NCBI GenBank assembly: GCA_015179125.1
Contig: WHVA01000041.1
Location: 186,001 to 250,000, forward strand
Direction: 5' to 3'
DNA: 64,000 nucleotides
Source of the DNA: Gautieria morchelliformis
Taxonomy: Eukaryota; Basidiomycota; Agaricomycetes; Gomphales; Gomphaceae
Within the stretch, counting starts at the first letter, position 1, and the number at the start of each line of letters is the position of its first letter. The position numbers and the translations under genes were made by a program. Shown here one piece after another: positions 10,557-20,835 of the stretch. Under the pieces are notes generated by a model that saw nothing but the letters and a program-made list of their open reading frames with translations, was not told where the DNA came from and did not search any database.

Positions 10557-11294
10557 CCTTTCTGGAGGTTCCCTAAGCCACGCCTTGCGCGCAACTACAT
10601 CCACTCGCGCACGTGGCCCCTACTGGCTCCATCTCCCCTCTCACGCATCCAGCCACGACCCTTATGATCCCCAGAGGCCCTTACGACCTCTAGGTCCCCT
10701 CTCCGTGCATCCTGTGTCGCCGCCGACGATTCTTCCACATATTTCGCACATGCGGCCGCCTCCAGACTCACTGCGCCTCACGCACCTTCCTACTCCAGGC
10801 CCATAGCCCCTAAGCCCTGAAACCGACGCCTAGACAATCTTTATTCCCCCGCCTGTCGTCGCGCTCGTTTCCGCGCATCCCGCGTCGCCGCTTGTCCGTG
10901 CCCGTTCACACTTGCTCACTCACATCGCCGCCGCGTCCTGTTCATACGACAACATTCATTCTGTCGCCATCATCATCGTTGAATGCGGCGATCCTAAACC
11001 TCGAGCTCGTGCCAACAGCGACACACTTTCTATTCTTCATGGTTTACCATCAACGCTTTCACTTCCTTTCAACACTTCTATTCTCGCGACATTACCTCCT
11101 GTCTACACTGATCACTTGCCACCACTCGCTGCACTATTACTTGCTCAACAGCGCTCCATATTCGTACAAACTCCATCAAAACCTCAATCCTTTGGAGTTG
11201 ATAGAGTTTGAAGGGGTGTGTTATGAAGTGAGGATCGTCCGGCATTTTTCCCGGTATTTCTACTATTTTTCCTAGCCTTGTAGGTAGTATTCTT
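10557..11294. other. GC-rich stretch, no gene recognised
   Basis: Short open frames on both strands (for example 10892-11275) show low-complexity Pro/Ser/His content and no family signature. GAAGGGGTG before TGTTATGAAG at 11219 resembles a polypurine tract plus LTR start, but I found no matching end or target duplication. Confidence 0.3.
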
Positions 11295-11376
11295 CTTCTT
11301 GTTACACTTGTGTCACCTGTCACCATTGCTAACACCGGTGATTGCCATTCTGGTGTTCCATGACGTTCTACCGGTT
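11295..11376. repeat. Short interspersed sequence (copy 1 of about 75 bp)
   Basis: The block from CTTGTTACACTTGTGTCACC to GTTCCATGACGTT is nearly identical to 15520-15595, where it interrupts a Gypsy-2 integrase. A central palindrome CACCGGTG lies in both. The flanks are unrelated. Confidence 0.65.
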
Positions 11377-11639
11377 TCTACCCCTATGACCGTCATATAC
11401 AAGTAGTAGATCATTAGTTACAAACAATCGAATGGTTTTAGCCCTTCACTCCCATGAGGAGTCCGGTTGTTGAGCTCTGAGTTAACAGTGTCCTCATTGC
11501 TAGTGTTTCGGTTTGTTCTCGTTGTCCTGTGCCGTGAGATCGGCTATCCTTCCTTCCCTCGTGTTCGCATTAACTTGCGTTCTCTTATTCCGGCTTCGTT
11601 CGTCACAGCGACGCCAACCCTTCTCATATATCAATAACA
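11377..11639. other. Spacer without recognised gene
   Basis: Contains no convincing open frame or repeat match in the window. The sequence is moderately T-rich and could be the remainder of an LTR beginning near 11219. Confidence 0.3.
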
Positions 11640-11895
11640 AAAACGGCGATAACTCAGGGAATACTGCTCTGATTGCTTCGAAATTTTGTATATAGCTTTA
11701 TGTAGATCATATGCAGGGCACAGAGCAATAATATCCAGCAAAGTCATCCACTTTGAAATTCACACAAAAATTGGGACTTTCAAATTGCTTGATTTTTAGT
11801 GAGGTTATTACTCTGTGCCCTGCCTATGCTCTACATAAAGCTATATACAAAATTTAGAACCAATCGGAGCAGTATTACCTGAGTTATCGCTGTTT
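11640..11895. mobile_element. Long-terminal-inverted-repeat element (about 256 bp)
   Basis: The left arm AAAACGGCGATAACTCAGG and the right arm CCTGAGTTATCGCTGTTTT are inverted copies. Homology continues for about 90 bases per arm, through TTTTGTATATAGCTTTATG and GCAGGGCACAGAG. The centre is about 75 bases. No open frame. A target duplication was not resolved. Confidence 0.75.
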
Positions 11896-11936
11896 TACGT
11901 CTTGCAGCTAAAACACACACAAAATCAGCACCTGCC

Positions 11937-12440
11937 TTATGTACTGCAAAGCGCTGTAAGACGAGCATATAGGTCTTGGGCCTTGTCCAAATGGTCTCTC
12001 AAGTCTCCATCCTCAGGACATCTCATACTGAGGAGTTGTCTCTGCAGGCTGGTGAGGACCATCTTGGGCTTTTTGGTCATTTCATTGACCAATGCATCCC
12101 AAGTCTCTTTTGCTGTCTTTTGTTTCTGTAGCATCAGAGCTAGTGACTCTGACACTGAGACGATGATTTGGGTCTTGGCTTGTCCTTCTCTAGCAAGATA
12201 TCTCTCCAGCTTCTCCTCAGCCTTATCCATCTGAGTTTCCTCAGCTTCTGTAAGAATATGGCCTGGGGACATGACTGGAGGATCAGGAGGTCGAGTGACT
12301 CTCCCTTCTACATGCTTGAGTAGATTTTTGGACTCGAAATAGCTGATGAGAGTGGCTCACCACAATGGCCAATTACTTCCATCTGTAGCAAGCTTCTCAA
12401 CACCCAAAAGCTTCTGTGAAGTGTCTCCGGGGCCCATAAC
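11937..12440 (-). pseudogene. gag: Copia Gag fragment
   Basis: Reading from 12440 leftward: KLLGVEKLATDGSNWPLW, a stop in place of the next residue, then LISYFESKNLLKHVEG and a clean frame from 12272 to 11937 with ETWDALVNEM and LLSMRCPEDGDLRDHL, the UBN2-type gag of Copia elements. It lies directly inside LTR-D (12443-12893). GGGTTATGGGCCCC next to the LTR end resembles the primer site of Copia-1 and Copia-2 in this window. The zinc knuckle and all of pol are missing; an inverted-repeat element abuts it on the left. Confidence 0.85.
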
Positions 12441-12442
12441 CC

Positions 12443-12893
12443 TGTAGAGGACAGGAATTATAGGCAGTAGGTTCGGACTTGATACTCAAAAGAATGGACT
12501 AGAAATCAATTCACTACAGGATTTCTAGGTTAATAAATCGAAGAAGAATAAGACTAATTTACTTGCCTCTCTCAGTGAATTTGGTTGTCACTGAGAGAGG
12601 GGGGAAATGTGTCTCATGTGCATGTACTACTAGCCAGCGCTTTAGCACCCATAGAACGCAGCGCGTTGGTGAACAGCCGCAGCTCAAAAAGGAAACTTGT
12701 CCACAACCACCCACAAAGGGTCGGTTGGACAGAACATGAAAAGAAGTAGAAATACAGCTTTGAAAAGTGAAAGAAAAATTTGACAAATCATAGAATGAAT
12801 GTCAGCATGGTTTCAAGTCAAAAATCAAAAGAAATCTGAATGGTGGAATCTATTTGCCTTGATTTTGGTGCAGGAGCATAAATGCACCCAACA
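12443..12893 (-). repeat. 5' LTR (LTR-D) of the minus-strand Copia fragment
   Basis: Plus-strand bounds are TGTAGAGGACAGG and CACCCAACA. It matches the solo LTR at 7118-7615 over its whole length apart from indels. On the minus strand it precedes the primer site and gag in the order expected of a 5' LTR. Confidence 0.85.
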
Positions 12894-13370
12894 CCACTCA
12901 TTCGCGAGTGACACCGGCGTAGCGAGCCAGCCATCACACAATCTCGGCGAGCGGGATGTCGGAGCCAGCTCGGCCTCCCATGGGATATGGACCCGTGATG
13001 GATAACCGCAGGCTGGTGCTCTGCGGTGTCAGGGATTCCCTGGCATTGACGAAACTCAACCATTGGTCAGTCGAGCCAAACAAGTCGAGGAGTCTCGACT
13101 TGAGAGGTGACGTGACCCCTTTGACTCAGGGTGCAGGGCCTTCAACTACATCCAGACATCCATGTCTTTGAGGTTGAGGTGTAAATAACCCGTGTATCTA
13201 CATGTACATTAGTTATTACATAATCCCAGTGGGCCCCTTAGGGACCCACTGTATAGCTTATGCGTGCCGGTTCCCATCGCATCTTACCCTTACACTGTCA
13301 CTACGTAGCATCAGAATACCACACATTGGTCAAGTTCTGTCGTGATCTTGTGACTTAAGGCTTAAGATAG
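12894..13370. other. Spacer; no gene recognised
   Basis: Contains direct GGTGACGTGACC-type motifs and a hairpin CCAGTGGGCCCC/GGGACCCACTG near 13228-13252. The open frame 12799-13005 has no recognisable motif. It may include the 3' LTR of Gypsy-2, which I could not bound. Confidence 0.3.
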
Positions 13371-14708
13371 ACATCTTTACATGAGGGTTCCATCCACGTT
13401 GTTGTGGATGGCTGAAGATTCGGGGTTGTGTATCCAACCCCTTAGGATGGCAGCGATGTCATATGGGGTACTGCTTGCTATCACAAGACAATCCCATTTG
13501 GGATTGTGAGTGCGCTGCTCATGCTCGATGCGCTTGAACACGCCGATCATCTCATGTGTGCGCAAGAACTGTGGCGTGTCCTTTGCATGCACTAGGAGCT
13601 CAACGAAGCGTGCGTCATTGAGTGGGCAGACGTCGTACCATTGAGTATGTCGTTGTTGTGCCTTTCCTACCAGTCATGGTAGGAGGCTCGTCTTGGAGAT
13701 CGGTGGGTCTCTGAGTGGTATGATCACTCCCTCCCCCAGGTAGGGAGTGTGAACTGTCCCTGTCGGTGGTGGCAGGTCCACATGAGGCCTTATGTACTGG
13801 GCCTTGATCAACGCTACCTGCTGTTGTAGGGCAGGGTCATTGATTGTGTGCGACAGTGACACCACCAGGTATGCGCTGATTACGCTTTCCTTCACAATGG
13901 CTAGGCCATTGACGGTGTTGGGGGTGCCACACAATTTCTTGCGCTTCTTTTTTGGCTGCTCAGCTAAACGCTGAGCCCTGTCCGGATTGTACGTTTTCCA
14001 GATGGAGGAGTCAGACTCCCATCCATCCAGGATGTCATACGCCACGTCGGACGGCGCGCTCCACCCCTCTGTTGACGTTGGGGTGGGCGCCGATATTTGG
14101 GAAGCCAGTCCCGAGGCTGCACGCGCTGGCAGGGGTGCCGTCGCACGAGGTGATGAGGGGCCGGTCACTAGGTCTGTGGCTGGGTCATGGCGTGGCCTTT
14201 TTGAGGCTGCATGTGTGAGCTGGAGCACCTTCAGCTGCTCCTCAAGCTCTTTTACTTTGGTGCGCTCGACTTTGAGCGCATCATCGCGGTATTCAACTGC
14301 ATGTTCCAAGTCCTTGACCTCCCTTTTGAGGTCATGGATGTCCTGCAGGGGCTCCACTCGCGCGTCACGCGCTATACCCCTCGGGAGCCATCCCCAGGCC
14401 GCGTCAATGGCGTCGCCGATGTCCTCATCCTGCAGCTTCACCTTGCGGGTGCCTGTCGCGGCCCGTAAGTGCGCGGCGTAAGCCGTGCAGGTGTCGCAGT
14501 CGTCTGGGTGGACTATTGCCAGGGCATCTTCCCATCCTACAATCATCCAGTTTTCTTGGTCTACTGGAGCTTGTAGGATGTCGGCGGCCCCTTGTCTTGG
14601 GGCCGTTGAGTGTGTCGCGGACGTTGACAGATCAACGTCCATCCCATCTTTGGGGGGCATCATCTTCATGGGGAGATGATGGTGGTTTGCTTCCAAGAAG
14701 CAATGCAC
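13371..14708 (-). pseudogene. Coiled-coil ORF downstream of Gypsy-2 pol (frameshifted)
   Basis: The minus-strand frame from ATG 14708 to 13674 encodes 344 residues. After a frameshift near 13674 a second segment (13592-13377) continues with KDTPQFLRTHEMIGVF and WDCLVIASSTPYDIAAIL. Residues about 120-165 form a clear coiled coil (DLKREVKDLEHAVEY, ERTKVKELEEQLKVL). A basic patch PKKKRKKL near residue 255 resembles a nuclear localisation signal. It starts only about 75 bases after the stop of Gypsy-2 pol on the same strand, where an extra gene between pol and the 3' LTR would sit. I do not recognise the family; it could be an accessory protein of the element or an independent repeat-associated gene. 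Confidence 0.5.
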
Positions 14709-14783
14709 CTCGGAAAGATCCGAGGTGAAAATTTAACCATGCTGAGGCCGGCGCGTCACATGGTGTGCACGTGACAGATGCAT

Positions 14784-16475
14784 CTAGCGGCGCCTGGGGA
14801 GGTCACGTGGCTTTCCCACCCCCCAGAGCTCTAGATAGCTGTCTAGAGCTTCAAGATCCTTGCATGATGACATGGGCTCCCATGTCACATCGCCTAGGGT
14901 CCAGCGGACCTGGAAATCCAGTTCCGTCGAGTTTATCCATCGATGTGCGATAATCCCATTGATGAACCACTCCTCGTTGTCATTCACTCCAAAGTCATAA
15001 AATGACTTGGCCTCACGATGAGGGAACAATTCGTTGTTGTTAGCCTCGTATCGTCGCACGAGGCTTGAATGGAAGACCGGTGATATGCGACCGCTTTTCA
15101 GCTCGCCGGGAAGCTCAAGGGTCACTGTCGAGGCATCGTTGTGTGCCTCAATGACGTGGTATGGTCCAATGTACCGTGGGATGAGTTTTCTGGCTCTTCC
15201 TTTCGGTAGAGTCAGGTTTTGGGTCGAGAGGTAGACACGGTCGTTGGCCGTGTATCTGTCACTTGCCGTATGTTTCTTGTTTGCATGAAACATTTGCGTC
15301 ACTTGATGCTCAATGATTGCATCGTGTGCTGCCATCAGGTTCCATTTGGCCTGATGTGTGAACCGGGCTACCCCTTTAAATGGGGTGTCCACAGCTATGG
15401 GGAGATCTATCCGTGGCATATAGCCGTGGTTAAGCTCAAAGGGCGCAAACCCTGTGGTTGCGCTGACGTTGCTGTTGAGGGCGACCTCAACCATTGGGAA
15501 TTTCAATGCCCATATTCTTCTGCTTGTTACGCTTGTGTCACCTGTCGCCATTGCTAACACCGGTGATTGCCATTCTGGTGTTCCATGACGTTTTCTGGTC
15601 ATCCCTGACTACCGTGCGCAATATCTGTCCAATCAAGCAGTTTGTGCGCTCGGTTGCTCCATCCGTTGGGGATGGAAGGCAGTCAACATGAGGAGCTTAG
15701 TCCCCATGAGTCGCTGTAGTTCACGCCAGAAGATCGACATGAACTTCGAGTCTCTATCTGAGACGATGGAGTCTGGGACTCCATGGAGCTGAACGATTTC
15801 TTTTAGAAACAGCCAGGCTACTCCCTTGGCTGACATGCTCGTCGTGGTTGGGACGAGGTGGACGTGTGACGTTAGTCAGTCGATGACTACCATCAGGTAG
15901 CCACAGTCATTAGATTTGGGCAGGGTCCCCATGAAGTCGATGCCAATCAACTGCCACGGCCTATCTGGAATGGCTAGGCTGTGTAGTAAGCCTTTGGGCC
16001 GTTGTGGCCCAGTTTTCGTCATCTGGAACTTCGCGCATGATGTGCAGAATGACTCAATGTCTGGGCTCATGCCTGGCCACCAATATGACCTTTGAATGTA
16101 GTTCGATGTCTTCAGATGGCCATAGTGACTGACTATCTGGTGTGCTCGATTGATGATTATTTCTATCAGCCTCCTTCCCCCTGAAGAACAGATCGGGGGA
16201 TGGTGATGACATCTCTCTTGAGCTGATTCTTAGTCCAGATCAGCCTGTCCCAGATTCTGAATCTTGGGTGTGCGCCCGGGTGCTGTGCGTCTGGGTGCTC
16301 CATGATTTTTGAGAACATGGTGTCCCTATGGTACGCATCTCGCAAGACCTTGGACAGGTCTACGCCTTGTTCAATGCTCCGGTGCAGAGCTGTGCCATTG
16401 TTACCTGCAGTGATGACTCGGACATCATTGTCATCGTCGTTATGTGATGCGGCGCCATTCGTGGGCTTTTCACTA
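14784..16475 (-). pseudogene. pol: Gypsy-2 pol 3' part (integrase and C-terminal domain)
   Basis: Minus-strand integrase. The upstream part (16070-15876) has FCTSCAKFQMTKTGPQRPK and IGIDFMGTLPKSN with the first catalytic Asp intact. The middle is broken near 15840-15600, and the last part (15602-14784) runs NSNVSATTGFAPFELNHGY to a chromo-like segment INGIIAHRWINSTELDFQV and WTLGDVTWEP. It closely matches the plus-strand copy at 38660-39540, which lacks this C-terminus. A sequence of about 75 bp shared with 11295-11376 is inserted at 15520-15595. The fragment ends at about 16475, where Helitron-type sequence begins. Confidence 0.88.
15520..15595. repeat. Short interspersed sequence (copy 2) inside integrase
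   Basis: CTTGTTACGCTTGTGTCACC to TTCCATGACGTTTT matches 11295-11376. Compared with the plus-strand Gypsy-2 at about 39255, the sequence is an insertion between the codons for DNQK and WAL. On the minus strand it begins GTCATGG and ends AACAAG, so it has GT and AG at its ends, but the donor is poor. Confidence 0.6.
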
Positions 16476-16544
16476 CAGGTGAGGACATGCTACACATGAG
16501 GTAGGGGACACACAGACATGGGAGAAATGTGTAGAGTCATTACC

Positions 16545-17233
16545 AGTTGTGTATCGGGTTTGGTTCTAAAAAGGACTGCAGCTTCAACTTATATGTTGCG
16601 CCCCCAACTATCATCCTAAGTATTTTGGAGATTGGAGATCGGAAGTTGGAAGAGGTCAAGTATTATAACTGAAGAAGTAAGGGTTCAAGAATTAAGTGAA
16701 GTTGGATATCAGAAATTGAGTTGGAAGATGGAGGGCAGAGAGACAGAGGCCTTGCAAGTACTTGCTGTGCTAAGAATAGGGAACAGTGCAAAGGGAGTCA
16801 TGTATTAAAGTTGATTATCTAATTGTAGAACAAAGGCATACGTGACTGGGTTTTATACAAAGAGCTGAGACAACATGTCAGAAGGTAGAGAGGTAAGCAA
16901 TTCCAGTGGAAGCGAAAGTCACTAGGATACATGGAGTAAGTAACTAATGTGGAACAAGAGGAACTACCAGGGGATGCAGCGTAGAACTAAGAACAATGGG
17001 CAAAAGAACAAGGGGTGTGTAGGTCTAATTGATAGCAAAACAAATGGAACTTCTGATGATCCAGACTTGCTGTGCTGACAGTTGAGTATGGAAGGCCAGT
17101 GAATAGAGGCATAGGGGGAAGCATGTGAATAGGAAAGAACAAGGGGATCAAAAGGTCAAAGTGGGGATGTTGCGGAATAGAGTTGGAGGAGGTGTGGAGG
17201 TACTGGAGTTGGTCAACCAGTATGGTCATAACA
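16545..17233 (-). mobile_element. Solo LTR-B in H0
   Basis: The bounds AGTTGTGTATCGGG and GGTCATAACA, flanked by TTACC (16540-16544 and 17234-17238), give a 689-base solo LTR. The same target and flank recur for the outer LTR-B of unit H1b at 20835. Confidence 0.85.
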
Positions 17234-17264
17234 TTACCAATGTGGAATGTGTTTGACTTATCCC

Positions 17265-17380
17265 AAGTTTGATTCACCCAATGTGTTTGACCTTACCGAT
17301 GTGTTTGACCTTACCGATGTGTTTGACCTTACCGATGTGTTTGACCTTACCGATGTGTTTGACCTTACCGATGTGTTTGA
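17265..17380 (+). repeat. 18-bp subterminal repeat array of H0
   Basis: The unit GTGTTTGACCTTACCGAT is repeated about five times with no change between 17283 and 17372. Other Helitron units have two to four diverged versions at the same place, just before the 3' hairpin. Confidence 0.85.
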
Positions 17381-17696
17381 CTTGCACCCCCGCGCGAAGC
17401 GTGGGTATCCACCTAGTTACAGTATATGAAAGCGCCTAGGTGGGTTGTGGGCGTCGAGCTTATGTCAGGTTTTAGATCAGCCTTAGTCAGCTGGCCAATC
17501 GGATGCGAGCGGTGCAGCCGCGAGCCAAGAACGCTGCGCAGCATGGTCACGTGACCGTTTGCGTTCCAAATTAGGTCAGCCACGAGCATAGAATGCTGCG
17601 CAGCGGTCACATGACCCATTCGCGACCCGTGGTCCGTGCGCGCGGTATAAAGGCCGAACGGTAAGGAGGGAATGCCAGGAACCTGCCCAACCGGCG

Positions 17697-17900
17697 ATTC
17701 CTCTGTCTGCTGTCTGCTATGTGCTCTCTCTGCTATGTGCTCTGTCTGTCATGTGCGCTGTCTGCTCTGTGCTGTCTGCTCTGTGCTCTGTCCGCTGTCT
17801 GCTCTGTGCTCTGTCTGCTCTGTGCTCTGTCTGCTCTGTGCTCTGTCTGCTGTCTGCTCTGGGTGCTGTCTGCTGTCTGCTCTGTCTGCTCTCTCCTCCT
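17697..17900 (+). repeat. CTGTSTGCT simple-sequence tract in H1
   Basis: Irregular tandem repeats of CTGTCTGCT and CTGTGCT. Because of this composition several frames stay open (17672-18028 plus, 17733-18026 minus), giving Cys/Leu/Ser-rich strings that are not convincing genes. It lies just downstream of the TATA-like box, so it may be leader sequence. Confidence 0.8.
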
Positions 17901-18649
17901 TTGGCTGGCTGCCGGTCTATTGCTTGGCTGGGTTTCTATTGGTAGGTAATATCTTTTGTTTAATGCATTGCCATGGATTTTATTTATTTGTGTTTGTAAT
18001 TTTATTAGTTCTTTTTTTTTCATCATAGTATTGTCACATGTGCATTATATTTTGGTGATTTTTTTCGAAAATAGATTTCAATAACATCCAAAGACTGCTG
18101 AAAAAAAAATGTATTTTAATATCAATATTTTTCAGGTTTTTTTCGAAAATAGACATCAATAAGTTCCCTCTAAAATTAATGAGATTCTGCTTTTAAATGT
18201 GGTTTGTTTTATTGTTTTATTTACTGTAAAGCCACTTACCAGCCACTCCTCTCTGGCTATACTGGTGGCTGGCTTACTATGGCTTTGGCTGGGCTCTGGG
18301 TTTCTCTGTCAGTCTCAGGGCTTCTCTGGCTTTGGCTGGGCATTAATAACAGCCTCTGCTTCAATGTACTGTACTTTTTTGACATTTTTTTGCAGATAGA
18401 TGTCAATAAATTATCCTGACTTTGTGAAAATTGTCAGCTTAAATGTACAGTGCATTTTGACATTTTTTGAAAAATAGATAATCCTGACTTTGCTAAAATT
18501 AATGACAGCAGCTGCTTAAATATGGCTTCCTTTACTATTTTATTTATGTCTGTATATGTCACAAAATAGATATTGATACATGTCCCTGAGTTTGCAAAAA
18601 GTTAATGATAAGTAACAGCCCCTGCTCGCTTCACTTTGAAGCCCTTGGG

Positions 18650-19420
18650 GATATGCTACACATGCCATTGGGACATGCTATGCATGCTATACTTGAGGGG
18701 CATGCTACACACACTAACATGCATGCTATGCATGGGGACACGCATGTTATGCATGGAGACATGCATGTTATGCGTGGAGAGATGCATGTTATGCGTGAGG
18801 ACACACATGTTATGAGTGGAGCCATGCATGTTATGCATGGGGACAAGCATGCTATGCATGGGCACACACAGGCTATGCATGGGCACACGCACACTATATG
18901 TGGGGACACACTATGCTTGGGGGACACGGTACGAACAAGGGACACACTACAGAGGAAAACACTACAAACAAGGGACATTCTACACATGCTATACTTGGGG
19001 GACACGCTACAAACAAAGGACATGCTATGCACACTATACTTGGGGGACATGTTATGCATTGGGGACACACTTTGCACACTATACTTGAGGGGGATGCTAC
19101 ACACACTACATGTAGGGACATGCTACACATGTGGACACGCTATGCATGGGGGACACACATGCTATAATTTAGGGACACGCTATGTTTGGGGACATGCTAC
19201 AAACCAGGGACATGCTATGCATGTGGGACACGCCATGCACACTGTACTTGGGGATATGCAACATGTGGAGACACACTATGCATGGAGGACATGCTACGCA
19301 CACTATACTTGGGGACATGTTATATGTGGGCCAGGGAAACAATAAGCATGCTATATTTGAGGCTATGCATGGAGGACATGCTATGCACGCTATACTTGGG
19401 CACATGCAGACATGTGTAGA
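18650..19420 (+). repeat. Minisatellite of H1, mostly 21-bp units
   Basis: Between 18715 and 18905 a 21-bp unit close to GGAGACATGCATGTTATGCGT recurs, then more variable units containing GGGGACATGCTA continue to 19420. Since 21 is a multiple of three, the frame 18605-19345 (246 codons) stays open and would encode a His/Met-rich heptad repeat (GDMHVMH). H3 and H5 have related 17-bp arrays at the equivalent position. Confidence 0.85.
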
Positions 19421-19551
19421 GACATTACCTATCTTGGTGTGTTACTTATAGCTACTTTCAATTGCAATGAGATGTGTTTTACTTATCCCAAGTTTGATTT
19501 ACCCAATGCATTTGACCTACACCGCCGTGTGAAGCATGGGTATCCCCCTAG

Positions 19552-20835
19552 AGGTAAGGGTTCAAGAATCGAGTTAAGTTGGATATCAGAAATTGAGTTG
19601 GAAGGCAGAGGTCAGAGAGACACAGGCCTTGCAAATACTTGCTGTGGTAAGAACAGGAAACGGCGCAAAGGGAGTCACATATCAAAGTCAATTACCTGAT
19701 TGCATAACAGAGGCACACATGACTGGGTTTTATTCAAAGAGCTGAGACAACATGTCAGAAGGTAGAGGTAAGCAATTCCAGTGCAAGCAAAAGTAACTAG
19801 GATAAATGGAGTAAGTAACTAATACCGAACAAGAGGAACTACAAGGGGGTGCCGGGTAGAATGAAGAACAATCAATAGGCAAATGAACAAGGGGAATGTG
19901 GGTCTAATTGATTGTTATGTATTGGAATTCCCAGAGGTCAGAACTGGAAAGGACAACGGCTTCAACTTATGTGTTGCACCCCTGATGAACTACCATCCTA
20001 AGTATTTTGGGATTGACTTGCGGATAATGGAGAAGGCAGAAGTCGGGAACAGAGTACTGAGAGTTGAGGTTCGAGGGTCGGAGAACAAAGGTCGGAGGAG
20101 GTGGAAGAGGCGGAGGACAGGGGATCGAGAGCGGAGGGAGACAAGACTAGTAGAGACAGTGCGAAGGGAATCACATATCAAAGTTGATTATCTGATTGCA
20201 GAAACGGAGACATACATGAGGGGGTTTTATACAAAGAGCTGCAGCAACAGGTAATGGTATGGTACTAAGAAAATTCCAGAGAGTGCGGGAATTGGAGAGA
20301 CATACAGGGCAAGTAACTAATGCGGAACAATGGGATGACAAGGGGGGTGCAGGGTAGGGTAAGTACAATGGCAAAGAACAAGGCGAGTAAGTACAATAGG
20401 CATTGGAAGAAATGGAATTACGGAAATGGTATCTTGCTGTGTTCAGGGTCGAGCACAGGGGTCGGTATCTGGAGGTGGCCAGAGGTACTGAAATCACAAG
20501 GGTCAAGGTAGAGGGTTGCGGATGGTGCGAATGGTACGGAATAGAGTCGGAGGTGGTGCGAAGGCGGTGCAGAGGTGGTGCGGAGGATATGCGGATATGG
20601 CAGAGATGGTTGAGCGGAACAGTCGTAACATTGATAGTGGAACAAATGGATCTCCTGATGCTCCAGACTTGCTATGGTAAGGGTCAAGTAGGGAAGGCCG
20701 GTGAATAGAGTCAAAAGGGGATGTATGTGAATAGTAAAGAACAAGGGGATCAAAAGGTCAAAGTGTGGACGTTGCGGAATAGAGCCAGAGGAGGCATGGA
20801 GGTACCAGAGTTGGTCAAGCAGCATGGTCATAACA
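19552..20835 (-). mobile_element. Outer LTR-B in H1b, 5' truncated and split
   Basis: The two parts (19552-19912 and 20636-20835) rejoin across an inner LTR and align with 16690-17233 in H0. The left end is cut where H1 ends. The right flank TTACC (20836-20840) is the same pentamer that flanks the H0 copy. Confidence 0.8.
19913..20630 (-). mobile_element. Inner solo LTR-B
   Basis: TGTTATGTATTGG to AGTCGTAACA, flanked by TTGAT at 19908-19912 and 20631-20635. 718 bases. It is inserted inside an older LTR of the same family, so the family has been active more than once. Confidence 0.9.

Larger units (their letters stand above)
16476..17416 (+). mobile_element. Helitron unit H0 (3' part) with LTR-B insertion
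   Basis: 16476-16544 has the GGACATGCTACAC minisatellite type seen in H1, then an LTR-B insertion (16545-17233), then the subterminal TTGACCTTACC repeats, a GC hairpin CCCGCGCGAAGCGTGGG and the terminus CCACCTAG at 17409-17416. A 3' hairpin followed by CTAG (CTRR) is the Helitron signature. The 5' part is absent; the unit abuts Gypsy-2. Confidence 0.8.
17417..19551 (+). mobile_element. Non-autonomous Helitron H1
   Basis: It starts immediately after the CTAG of H0 with TTACAGTATATGAAAGC, a shortened form of the H2 start TCTTTACACTATGTGAAAGC, and ends in a degenerate hairpin and CTAG at 19548-19551. Inside are GGTATAAAGG (a TATA-like box near 17646), a CTGTCTGCT-rich tract (17697-17900), several degenerate repeats of about 95 bases containing TTATCCTGACTTTGCTAAAA (18050-18610), and a minisatellite (18650-19420). 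No Rep or helicase coding remains. Confidence 0.8.

Noticed and set aside
11219-11607. LTR starting TGTTATGAAG after GAAGGGGTG
   Set aside because: No matching end with a target duplication, and no second copy in the window. Left unannotated.
17672-18028. Cys/Leu/Ser-rich open frames in H1
   Set aside because: Produced by the CTGTCTGCT repeat; three overlapping frames are open at once.
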